From: Beroe ovata
Taxonomy: Eukaryota > Ctenophora > Nuda > Beroida > Beroidae
Direction of reading: 5' to 3'
Assembly (NCBI GenBank): GCA_946803715.1
Contig: CAMPET010000135.1
Span: forward strand, 37,415-58,533
Length of the DNA stretch: 21,119 nucleotides
A program made the position numbers and the translations under genes. Shown here piece after piece: positions 10,301-18,284 of the stretch; the first letter of the stretch is position 1, and the number at the start of each line of letters is the position of its first letter. The notes below the pieces were generated by a model, which ran no database searches, had not been told where the DNA came from, and saw nothing but the letters and a program-made list of their open reading frames with translations.

Positions 10301-13300
10301 TACTATTGTAGTCTATCCTAATTCCTAATTGCCGACATCATTACAGTTCATGCTATGGACGGTATTGAATCGAGGATTAGCTAGTAGCGAAATCCAACTG
10401 GCAAATCGGCCTATGTCATACATTAGCATCAGCTGTAATGTGAACATAGTGAACAACCTAATATAATGAACAAGTTGCTCTAATGGATTGGAATGTGGTT
10501 AATTTGCTTGTTATTTAGTTGACATCATCGCTGGGTATTGCCACTTATCAGTTCATCATCGCAACCATCTAGTCAACATTGGAATGCAATGGTACATATC
10601 ACACTAACATATCATAAGATAGGTATCATGAGATATCAGGCTGTGTTTGCAGTTGACATATCGGACAAGAATACAAGTATAGTTTCAGTTCTATAATCAT
10701 TCTTAAGTTCAACATTCATCGATCATAATGAACACGTCGTGGAATATTTCCACATAAAGACATCAAAGTCTCGACCAGTAATTATTAATGTGCATGTTTT
10801 GATCAAAGGTTGACAAAATCACTTGATCAAAGTATCAAACCCGTGCCGCGCAGTGATCTGTAACAAAGTGTTTTTGATACAAAAATTCACAGGAAATCAC
10901 AAAGTAATCGAGTTTATTTTGCAGGCCGAATCGCCAGAAGGGCGGCTATGGATACTCCAGCAGGCAGCATTTGACGACGCTCTGCCCATGCTAGGAGTTT
11001 TGGCGGTAGACCCACATCAGTGGGCGGCTAGCAACGCAGCTCTTGTTCTAGCTAGGTTATTAACAACGCTTCATGGCAACGCTTCCATTGTGATTCAATT
11101 ACAGGGCTAGTTTGCGAGTTTGTATGGAACGCGCGGCGTGTGAATCCCAATATCAAGGAGTAAATGTGTGATCGATAACCATTTCGTATGCGCGCGTCAA
11201 AGTACATGTAGCGCGCGGTACATTAGTAGTTGAATATCTGTGTCTTATGAGTAGCGTGTTTTGTTTAGTATACTATTTCGTGTTATCTGCCTTTACCCAG
11301 TTGCCCCCATTCAGACTGACACTTTCACAAGAGGGGATTGTAAAGATCTTAGGCCATGAGAGATCAAGCTTTGTTCTGACTAACTTGTGCGCGTCCCTAT
11401 GCGGCCACAACCCAGGTATTGGATAACGTATCTTCTACTCGACTATAATATGAAAATAACGATAGCCAAATTGAATCTATGACGTGTTATGCTTTAAAAC
11501 GCAATATCCCGCATTCCAGGAAGTAGCATGAACTCTGCCTTTGCAATTGGGAGACTCTTAGAGAGGGAAGATTCAAGGTCAAAACTACTAGCAATGAAAA
11601 GCTTCAAGAACACCGTGAGTTGTAATTCAACCTTGAACCTAGTATTCTTGATCTTTTTGAGCATGATGGGTGCACTTTCCTAGTATTTATCTTACGTGTT
11701 TCAGATGACAGCACTGACAAAGATGCTGTATAACAAGGAATCAGGACCCAGGAAAAACGCTTGTTTCGCTTTCAGCTGTCTAGCAAACAGTAAGGAAGGT
11801 CACACTAGGTTACTGGGTAATGTTAACAGTGAGTTGATACTGGACCAGCTGGTACGACTCATCACAGACCCAGACGACGAGACGGCTTGGTTTGCAGCCG
11901 TTACTCTACGAGCGGTTTCCAGTCAGGTGCGATTTAAATGAGTGTACTGAATTAGTAAATCACTGATCGGTAGTGTCTGTGATGGCTGCACAACCACTTT
12001 TTCTGTGTTTTGTTCACTGTCGCTCATTTAACTTCTCATATGTGATTTTATGTCTGTGTTGATTAGACGCACCCTACCCCTGTCGTGTGTTTATGGATAT
12101 CGAAGGGGTATTTCCTTCCCCTGATCAAAGTCTACAACCCCACATATTTTCAGAAAGAAGGGGTCTTCAGACTCCGTGACCATAAGTCAGTATTCTCTGT
12201 TTTGAAGAAACTGGCAAAGGAGACAGGCGGAGTGAAGTTGAAATCTGATCTTCTTAAAGAAGTGAAGTTGACGGTTGAAATTCTTGGCAAGTTGCCAAAG
12301 TTAGCACCACCTGTGCTCACTAGCATAGATGAATTTTCCGTCTCAGCTAGATGGGATGGTGTTGTCGCAACGCCTGGTTCTAGGACAGCTTACCAGCTCT
12401 ACCAAGGTAACAGATATCTCTATTATTATTGAGCAGAGATATGTATGAGCAATGAGTGACAGTTTAATGAATGAACACTTAATTCCCCGCTTTTCATCAG
12501 GCTGCACATGCGTGTATCAAGGATCCAAAACCTCGGTCAAAGTGAGCAATCTGAAACCCTTTACATCGTATGTGTTTAGAATCAGAGCAACAAACAGTTC
12601 AGATGAGGGACCGTACAGTGGACCCGCGCTCATTACAACCAACGAGGGGGGTACGCCAGTCTTGTAGACTTCTCTTGTGCCACTCGACACAGTTTATCTG
12701 GAGACCCAAACTTGGCAATTGGCATTGCCCGAATCACCCAACTTTAGTGATTGATAATTCGGTGTTGTCATCGGTTTTTGATATCATCTCTAACTTATAG
12801 TTATCCTCAGTTCCTGGCCCTCCTGCCGATGTGATGAGTGATGGTAAACCCATCCATAACGCAGTGAAGATCATCTGGTCTCGACCTCCCAGCCCTAACG
12901 GTACTCTTACAGGGTACAACATCTATGCCAACGGTACGTTTGTGACGTGGGTTATTGTCACTGCGATGCTGGTCTTCAGATTTTGGTTTCGTTTGAAACA
13001 CGATTCGTGAGATTTACACAGTGAACCATGTAGAATTAACTCTAAGTCTACTGGATATTCTGAGCGTGAGCAGTCACGTGTAATGTGACAGGTGAGCGTG
13101 TAGCGGTTGTAGGCGTGGATCGGAGCAGTTTCACTATCAAAGATCAACCACACAGCAAATCCCTGGTCATCCAGATAGCGGCGACCACAAAAGCGGGAGA
13201 AGGGGAGAAGAGTGTCCCGATAACCTGCTCCACCCTCAACCTCAGTGACTACCCGCCCAAGAAACCCATCTTGTCTACCAGTGGTGGATCTAACGAGATC

Positions 13301-16300
13301 AATGTCTCGTGGATAGACCCTCCTAAACAACTCGGACTCATCGACCACTACGAGTTGGTTATGAACGGAGAGGTGGGTACATTTGCTATCTGGTCATGAT
13401 TAGCATGGTTATAGTTACATTTACAATGATTGTTGTAACCACGGTTATGGTTATCATCTTTTGGTTTCCATGGTTTTCATGGTCATAGATCATGGTCGAG
13501 GAACTGAGTTCCGATGTTCCCATAATTTCAGGTCGTGTACAGTGGGAAAGAGCAAGGATTCAGGGTTAGCAACCTGGAACCACTTAAGGAGTATGTTTTC
13601 AATGTGAGTAGTATGGAATCATGACCAGATTTTCCCATCCCTCCAATTATCCATCTCATCAGTTACCGTATTACTCACGAATTGAAACAACGCCCTCTTT
13701 CCTCCAGATTAGAGTGGTCACCGCCGAGGGCTACGTGATAGAGAGCGAGCCCGCCAAGAAACGGGCTGGATCCAAAGGTAACGTGCGGGTTTCAAATACA
13801 GCGGCTAAACGTGGTGCGGGTCAGTCCGTCTCACCACGTGCTCTCACAACCATGTTTTAGTGATGGAAACATGCTTCCGGAATGTATCAACACGATGATT
13901 GACAATGATTGCCTTGACTGATTTGAATATGCTGACGATTGTATGCTTTGCTAGTTGATATTGATAAGCACTGATTTCAACAAAAACAACTTTTGACTAA
14001 AGACGGAATGAATGATTTCATTTCTCCCCGATAATTTCAGCTGTTTTGATTGGCACCGCCCGAGGGAATAAACCCGGAAACCGGTATCTCAATTTGTAGT
14101 GTAATTTCAGACGACGAACTTGATGCCGAGAGGGAGAAGCTATACCGAGCTAAGGATGAAATGGAGGCCAGGCTCAAGGCTGAGATGGACCGTCTCAGAG
14201 CTCTTGAAGCCCAACTGAGAGAGGAGGAGATGATGCGCAAAAAGGAGATGGATCACAGACTTTCCCTCGGGTCGAGAGGCGGTCCATCTTACAACCTGAA
14301 CGATCCGAATGTTGCTGCATCCCTCTCTGGGTCACTCTTTGCAAAACTACGAGCTGCAGGGATCACTGACCTGGCTGCATTGGATGAGCAGGCTATCCTA
14401 GCACTCAACCTATCAGAGGAGGAGTTGAACGAGCTCCTGGATGCAGTTTACCTTGCCAAGTACCTGAAGGCGTCACCGGAGCTGTGCAAAGCTCTGAAGA
14501 AGTTAGGACAGGACCCTCTGACACTCTGGAAGTTACAATACCAAGATGTTCAGAACATGGATTTGACAGAGGACCTGAAGAAGGAGCTCTTCGGTCATGT
14601 CCTGGATCAGAGGAACTCCTTTGTGGCAAATGTGGAGATTCCAACGTCCAGGAAAATTATCCTGAAAGGATGGAAAGATGAGAATCTTGCTTTTCTGCAA
14701 AGACATGAATACGATTTGGTTACAAAAGACTTTGATTCCAAGAAGAAACTCACCGCATACATTGACAAACTGCGAGCAGGTTTTGTGAAGCTGCTCCTAA
14801 TATATTGTGTCCTTGTGACGATGCTATAGCTTTCCTCCTGTGGAGTTGTGAAGTTTAGTAGTAGAGATAAAATCGCTTGCATGGTAGTAAGATAGCAGTA
14901 CAGGTGTGTTGTTGCCTTTCTTCTTGTTGCTGCTGCCGTATCCTGCTATCCAGAGAATGTCGATAGCTGAGCAGAGAATCTAGTATCTAGAATCCTCGAG
15001 CCTTGATAAACATCGTAATCGTATGCAGAAAGCTTGATGCTGCATGACATTTTAGCACTTTTTGATAAGAAGCATTGCCAAATTGAAACAATCAAAAATC
15101 GTGATTTATGGAGAAATTTTCAAAATCTATCACCCATTTTTATACATCGCCTCATCTTAGCAGTTTTTGACAGAACTCCTCCCCCAGTTGTATCCTCTAA
15201 AGACAGTATAGAAGAAGATGTTGACCCAGAACTGACAGATGCACAAGAATTCAGATCACTATCACCGGATATTGCTAAGGTAAGCTGCATACGGGGTGTC
15301 CCGAACTCTCGAAATAGATATGATTCCGAGTAAGTAGGATTCCCCAAACATAATCTGAATGATGATGCTTGGATTCGAGAAAAGACCAATTTTGTTCGTA
15401 ATGATAATCAAGCATCTATGATAATCCAACTAACCCAAGGATAGCTGTTTAGGTTTTCCAAATTTGCATTGTGCATCCTTCAAATGAGGCTCTAGATAAT
15501 CTTCACATTGCTGGTCAACTTGTAATCCAATAAGCCCTTATGTTGCATTCATAATGAAGCATGGCATTCAGCCTAACTCAGAGAACACATAATCACGTGT
15601 GTTGTCTTGTCTTCATGATATTTGTCATTATGGTTTAGAAATCGTTATCCAGCGTGACGGAACATCAATTAAATGTACTGTAATCACTGTTCCATTCTAA
15701 TTGAGATTGTGAGATTATTGATGTGAGCTGTTACATGGGCTGAAGGCTTTGTCAATCTTGATCCCTGTTTTGGAAATATCTCAATCAAAGGTGATCAGTT
15801 GGAATTAAGAATGATGGAGGTGAGATTCTGCGAGAGACACCTGCAGTGATCTGATCCTCCACTACTGCATGTCCCTGGATTTCGTGTCGCTGATGCAGTG
15901 TTATAATCACCTAAGATCACGCAACTCGGAAATCCCACCGTATATCATCCTCAGATAATACGCCGCAAAGTTCGTCGCAGGAGGATCCACCCGGCTTCAA
16001 CAGCCACAAAAACCACTGCAGATGCAGCTGTTGAAAACAACAACAATTCCATCCAGAAGAAGGTGGTTAAACGGAAACCATTGCTGAGCAGGGATGAGAA
16101 GTAATTTTCGGAGAACAGTCAGCGTCAGTGGGGGAACTTGACCATCTGTTTGGAGAACCGGTCATCAGCGGCCATACCTAACCGGCCTTCGATAAACATA
16201 AAGCATACACCTTCATCACTTCAAGCGTTTGTGAATTGTGCTCTTTCATAATATGTGAATTTCAATCTCAAGAAGCGTATCGTGGTGAGTAGAAGCACTG

Positions 16301-17104
16301 GATTCCATCCTAGCCTACCTCTTGGATCCTACTTCTCCCTTCCTAGAAGCATCCGTGTGACCTGTATGCACGTATGTGCTAGTGTGTGAAAACTGACGAG
16401 TTGCTGACGTGAAGTCATATATCCTGCAGTTCAAGGAAGAGTGGCTGGCTATCATGAGAGACCTGGAAGTCCCCGCTCAAGAAAAGCTCATAGACTTACT
16501 GAGCAGCAAACTGTCGAGTACTGGCAACAAGATGATCAATCAGACTAACTCGAACAGTAAAACAGTCCGGAAAGTCAGGGACTACCGGTTGAAGGTAGTC
16601 CAGGATTTGGAACAGCTACTCCAGCAGTCACGCAGTGACCCCAATAACATTGGGAATGAGTTGAAGAAGTTGAAATCTGACCTGACCGCTCAGCAGAAGA
16701 TCAGAGTGGCACACGAGAAGACTATTGCTGATCAGAAGAAGCTTATTGATGAGTTGAGAGCACTGAAGAACAAGAATCCTGTCATGGACAGAGTGAGACA
16801 CGAGTCCCCACTGCCGCCCATCAACAAGAGCCGGCCACACAGTGGCCGGAGTCTCCAGAGCCAGTTCTCAGCCACCAGCCGGTCGCCAGCCCCATCTGGG
16901 AACACCTCTATGTTCCAGTTACAGCTGGGAGAGCCGGCTGGTGGCGGCAGTAGGATAGGGCGTGGGGCGGCGCCCTCCCAGAGAGGCACTGCATCACTGG
17001 GCATGGGCGGACCCATGTTTGGGGGCGGCAGAACGGACAGGGGCCGAGGTTTCGTGAGAGGAGGAAGGGGAGGGAGGCGGGGTTATGGGATGGGAAGATA
17101 CTGA
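811..17104 (+). CDS. ARM-repeat / triple FN3 / coiled-coil / RGG-tail protein, 19 exons, 1219 aa
   Basis: Exons: 811-875, 1003-1060, 1303-1382, 6266-6461, 10925-11055, 11315-11415, 11520-11614, 11705-11926, 12154-12406, 12501-12650, 12811-12933, 13092-13372, 13532-13603, 13708-13777, 14111-14779, 15029-15279, 15955-16100, 16350-16371, 16430-17104. All introns are GT-AG, every phase agrees and the total is 3660 nt. Domains by residue: N-terminal helices 1-40, ARM repeats about 41-316 plus a helical cap to 366, FN3 at about 367-450, 451-541 and 545-632, coiled coil 633-685, helical region to about 940, basic linker 940-990, second coiled coil 995-1090, Gly/Arg tail about 1150-1219. No signal peptide or membrane segment is visible, so a cytosolic scaffold is inferred. 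I do not recognise an ortholog. Weakest points: microexon 18 and whether 17104 is the only 3' end. Confidence 0.8.
1593..4064 (-). CDS. seven-transmembrane receptor fused to a protein kinase (two exons)
   Basis: Exon A runs from 4064 or 3977 down to 2544 and exon B from 2426 down to 1593 (TAG). They are joined in phase 0 at GAG/gttggt and ctccctag, which makes the alphaC-helix text VKKEVRINSKLSHSNIVQYVG continuous. Counting from the Met at 3977 (755 aa), membrane segments lie near 28-58, 77-99, 113-142, 157-178, 204-227, 246-272 and 290-316. Cys107 and Cys201 sit where class A receptors have the TM3-ECL2 disulfide, TM7 ends in NPLVF, and there is one N-terminal sequon (NDT). A Ser-rich linker leads to a kinase at about 432-712: GRGSFGKV, VAIK (Lys459), Glu478, HRDLRAAN (Asp575), DFG (Asp593), SPE, DIWSFG, Arg697. 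The Met at 4064 would give 784 aa. TM3 has no DRY. Confidence 0.82.
4065..6265. other. remainder of host intron 3 upstream of the 7TM-kinase gene
   Basis: This part of intron 3 must hold the promoter and 5' UTR of the - strand receptor-kinase gene, but no element can be named. It contains the candidate exon at 5019-5181. Other open frames (- 4150-4440, - 5417-5614, + 4536-4748) show no domain or splice support. AT-rich inverted repeats occur near 5803-5852 (outer GTGATAT/ATATCAC, inner AATGAATG/CATTCATT), a possible cruciform. Confidence 0.5.
5019..5181 (-). CDS. candidate first coding exon on the - strand, product unrecognised
   Basis: The ATG is at 5181-5179 with an in-frame TAA upstream. 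Then come 54 codons that look like protein (RLVCGNQYQSSYRDLPNFKV, then GRARWTVLEGL), ending in phase 1 at a strong gtaagc donor. Reading on past the donor ends at a TGA within 12 codons. One phase-compatible acceptor downstream is catttag at 4001, which would fuse the exon to the 7TM-kinase frame through GKWDFRSRM. It could instead start another - strand gene. The text weakly resembles a segment next to the ATPase domain of neuron navigators, but I cannot confirm this. It has no signal peptide. Confidence 0.4.
6266..6461 (+). CDS. exon 4, ARM repeats
   Basis: The acceptor is ctcctcag at 6258-6265. The exon encodes LTESVVHILGTIVEHPRC through VMNSAGTIANI and ends in phase 0 at gtgagt (6462). 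The sequence NVVMNSAGTIANI is a typical ARM helix, with small residues at the turn and an NSAGTIAN core. It continues directly into AESPEGRLWIL of exon 5, so no coding exon is missing from the long intron that follows. Confidence 0.8.
7738..7797. other. imperfect 60-nt hairpin in an intron
   Basis: The outer arms ACAGTTAAAAC (7738-7748) and GTTTTAACTGT (7787-7797) are perfectly complementary. Inside, GG.GCT and AGT.CT pair loosely. A second stem, CATTTT (7756-7761) with AAAATG (7770-7775), closes on an 8-nt loop. The shape is like a small pre-miRNA or a tiny inverted-repeat element. No function can be assigned from sequence. Confidence 0.4.
8316..8337. repeat. (ACT)n microsatellite
   Basis: About seven uninterrupted ACT units. 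The homologous run in copy B (near 10199-10220) is interrupted by a G and ends differently, which is useful as a haplotype marker. Confidence 0.9.
9043..9730 (+). pseudogene. duplicate copy of ARM exons 5-7 (exon 7 truncated at the N)
   Basis: Copy A of exons 5-7 lies at 9043-9173, 9445-9545 and 9644-9730. Exons 5A and 6A are intact, with the same splice sites as copy B. Exon 7A stops at the N (9731), about eight bases before its normal end, and so lacks its donor. Exon 5A is identical to 5B. Exon 6A differs only in synonymous Leu codons and exon 7A in a synonymous Ile codon. Including these exons ahead of copy B would leave a broken codon and a frameshift at 9731. I read this as a second haplotype copy left in the assembly, not as extra ARM repeats of the protein. 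Confidence 0.7.
9731..9731. other. single ambiguous base (N) at the duplication junction
   Basis: This is the only N in the window. It lies exactly between the truncated exon 7A (ending aagcttca) and the (GT)n that opens copy B, which marks a join made by the assembler rather than a sequenced junction. Confidence 0.95.
9732..11608 (+). repeat. tandem duplicated segment, copy B
   Basis: The second copy begins directly after the N with a (GT)n run, where copy A has the related but non-repetitive tgtgtatgataag. It continues past the break point of copy A into the complete exon 7 and its donor. A contig starting in a microsatellite and overlapping the previous contig by about 1.87 kb would give exactly this arrangement. 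Confidence 0.9.
10925..11614 (+). CDS. exons 5-7, ARM repeats (intact copy B)
   Basis: Exon 5 (10925-11055) encodes AESPEGRLWILQQAAF to NAALVLA plus two bases of Arg. Its donor, gttatt, is weak, but the join to exon 6 (11315-11415) is convincing: NAALVLARLTLSQEGIVKIL reads as one ARM helix-turn-helix. Exon 6 ends in phase 1 at gtattg. Exon 7 (11520-11614) encodes SSMNSAFAIGRLLERED to SFKNT and ends in phase 0 at gtgagt. The open frame that continues past exon 5 to a TAG is intronic read-through. Use this copy in the gene model, because 9043-9730 is truncated. Confidence 0.75.
11705..12406 (+). CDS. exons 8-9, last ARM repeats and start of FN3 domain 1
   Basis: Exon 8 (11705-11926, 74 codons, phase 0 on both sides) encodes an ARM pair with the core SGPRKNACFAFSCLAN and then ETAWFAAVTLRAVSSQ. 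Exon 9 (12154-12406) follows a long T-rich tract ending in tttcag. It encodes a helical cap (FSVLKKLAKETGG) and then the linker KLPKLAPPVLTS. The first FN3 strands follow (FSVSARWDGV, the usual A/B strand with Trp), ending in phase 1 after AYQLYQ. The ARM-to-FN3 transition therefore lies inside one exon, which argues against two fused gene predictions. Confidence 0.8.
12501..13777 (+). CDS. exons 10-14, FN3 domains 1-3
   Basis: Exon 10 (12501-12650) completes FN3-1 with the hallmark NLKPFTSYVFRIRATN. Exons 11 and 12 (12811-12933, 13092-13372) hold FN3-2: VPGPPADV, KIIWSRPPSPNGTLTGYNIY, then a variant C-terminal half. The end of exon 12 starts FN3-3 (INVSWIDPPKQLGLIDHYEL), which finishes in exons 13 (13532-13603; NLEPLKEYVFN) and 14 (13708-13777; IRVVTAEGYVIESEPA). 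Phases are 1, 1, 1, 0, 0, 1. FN3 domains are protein-interaction beta sandwiches found both outside and inside cells. With no signal peptide and an ARM array upstream, these are probably intracellular. The basic end KKRAGSK leads into the coiled coil. Confidence 0.82.
14111..14779 (+). CDS. exon 15, charged coiled coil and helical domain
   Basis: The exon starts at the second of two acceptors (taatttcag ending at 14110). The exon 14 G plus AC makes Asp, giving SKDDELDAEREKLYRAK. About 50 residues of Glu/Lys/Arg/Leu heptad-like sequence form a coiled coil. A helical region follows with a motif resembling helix-hairpin-helix (LRAAGITDLAALDEQ, then LNLSEEELNELLDAVY) and further Leu-rich helices. 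The exon ends in phase 1 at a weak gttttg donor (14780). Reading on instead reaches a TAG at 14827. The upstream frame from 14050 is intronic. Confidence 0.75.
15029..15279 (+). CDS. exon 16 of the ARM-FN3 gene
   Basis: The acceptor is gtatgcag (15028). AA plus the exon 15 G gives Glu, so the join reads KLRAESLMLHDILALF. After a helical stretch the exon becomes acidic and Pro-rich (DRTPPPVVSS, SIEEDVDPELTDAQEF) and ends in phase 0 after SPDIAK at gtaagc (15280). I see no recognised domain. The acidic part looks like a disordered linker. Confidence 0.65.
15280..15954 (+). other. intron 16 of the ARM-FN3 gene
   Basis: The intron runs from gtaagc to cctcag in phase 0. I see no gene, repeat or hairpin of note in its 675 bases. 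Confidence 0.6.
15955..16371 (+). CDS. exons 17-18, basic linker and 22-nt microexon
   Basis: Exon 17 (15955-16100) follows catcctcag and encodes a highly basic segment (IIRRKVRRRRIHPAS), then a Thr/Asn-rich linker and QKKVVKRKPLLSRDE. This could be a nuclear-localisation or RNA/microtubule-binding patch. It ends in phase 2 at gtaatt. Exon 19 needs phase 0, so a direct join breaks the frame within a few codons. A 22-nt microexon at 16350-16371, after a strong pyrimidine tract (ctacttctcccttcctagaag) and before gtatgt, restores it exactly. If exon 17 is read through, GAG AAG TAA stops at once, a possible shorter isoform. Confidence 0.5.
16430..17104 (+). CDS. exon 19, coiled coil and C-terminal RGG tail
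   Basis: The exon follows tatcctgcag and is open to TGA at 17102-17104 (225 residues here). The first 95 residues are helical and charged (FKEEWLAIMRDLEVPAQEK; then HEKTIADQKKLIDELRALK), which is coiled-coil-like. The next 60 are Ser/Pro-rich. The end is a Gly/Arg-rich tail with repeated RGG/GRG (RGRGFVRGGRGGRRG, ending GMGRY), typical of RNA-binding or condensate-forming tails that are arginine-methylated. No AATAAA or ATTAAA lies in the 350 bases after the stop. Internal donor-like sites (AGA/gtgaga near 16793, TTC/gtgaga near 17053) could remove the tail and join to the exon at 17458. Confidence 0.7.
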   Translation, partial: FKEEWLAIMRDLEVPAQEKLIDLLSSKLSSTGNKMINQTNSNSKTVRKVRDYRLKVVQDLEQLLQQSRSDPNNIGNELKKLKSDLTAQQKIRVAHEKTIADQKKLIDELRALKNKNPVMDRVRHESPLPPINKSRPHSGRSLQSQFSATSRSPAPSGNTSMFQLQLGEPAGGGSRIGRGAAPSQRGTASLGMGGPMFGGGRTDRGRGFVRGGRGGRRGYGMGRY

Positions 17105-17457
17105 TACTCTATATCCATTGTCTATATCCATTGTAAATCATGATGGTTACTGAGTAGTGAAGTTTTTCTCCTTTCGGGTCGTTTGTATCAACGTATGTGG
17201 AGTATAAACCTCTTATTTTATCCTATTTCAATTCAGAGAGGCTCTTTATAAAGATCCGGGGAAGAATGTTTTTATTAACTTTCGATCAGAAATTGATTTT
17301 TTTCACCAGTCTGCAAGTATTAGTGATTCTAGTTCCATTCCAATGCTTAGTTGAGCATAAATTTAAAAATGCAGCACTGAATTTGATCAAAGAGCCCATA
17401 CATGCAATTCTTTACTTCTCACTTATACCGAAATAACCCATACTGAATTTCTCCCAG
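17105..17457 (+). other. gap between the RGG-tail stop and the next exon
   Basis: This is either the 3' UTR of the ARM-FN3 gene plus the promoter of the next, or an intron joining both. No AATAAA or ATTAAA is present. The stretch turns AT-rich with long T runs. A small ATG exon candidate lies at 17266-17316 (MFLLTFDQKLIFFTSLQ) with a gtatta donor in the phase required by the exon at 17458. Confidence 0.4.
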
Positions 17458-18252
17458 TCCCTTTCAGACGACACTAGGGACATTATCAAGCCGAAGAAGA
17501 AGAAAAAGAGCCGATTCGTGAAGAGCAAGTCCCGGACACACCTGGACACGATAGCAGAGAGTCCCCCGCCACCCGGCGACCACCCCGAAACTGAAACACA
17601 TATGATGACGTCATCATCTCCGGGCGCACACTTGCTACACGAGGGTGTATCGGACGTGCACGTGGTGCGGCGTGGCGATCACTCAGAACTCACAAACTCG
17701 CCACCCGCGCCCCTACGGTATCAGAACAAGTCGGAGGGCGAATCATCGGACTCCCTCCCTCCCTCCACGTCTGATCCGAACACCCGGTCATCTGACACGA
17801 TATCCAATACCTCGATACGGAATGAGAACTCAGCAATCAACTCACTCTCCTCAATCAGCTCTGTGCACTCCGCCAACTCCTCCCCCTCACCAGTACACTC
17901 GCTCTCAGACATCAAGCTTCTCAACAGGTATGTGTACTCAGTACACAGTACACACCCTTGTGAGTGATTGCAGTGTCATGAGTTCATGCCCTGGCTTTCA
18001 CAGCCCATACAATGTGCGGGCTGTGAAATACCTCACGCAAGTGTTTCTCGTTGTGTTTCACAGTTCACACTAGCCAGCATATTACTTGAGCACATGTAAA
18101 TGTCACACTTGTGCACATGATTTCTCGTGACATATTTGTGACACATGAGTGATCACTCACTCTCATACACTTTTCAGTCCTCCATGAGTGCACTATAACG
18201 TGTCCATTGTGTAGATTAATGAATCGGGCTTCGTAATACTTGTATGGGCGAC

Positions 18253-18284
<32 letters not shown>

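Noticed and set aside
9043-11614. Real expansion of ARM repeats by tandem exon duplication
   Set aside because: Copy A exon 7 is truncated at the N and using both copies breaks the frame; an assembly duplication explains it better.
14050-14110. Start of the coiled-coil exon at TTG 14050
   Set aside because: The region before 14111 is intron. The phase-1 join to 14111 gives continuous SKDDELDAER and needs no internal start.
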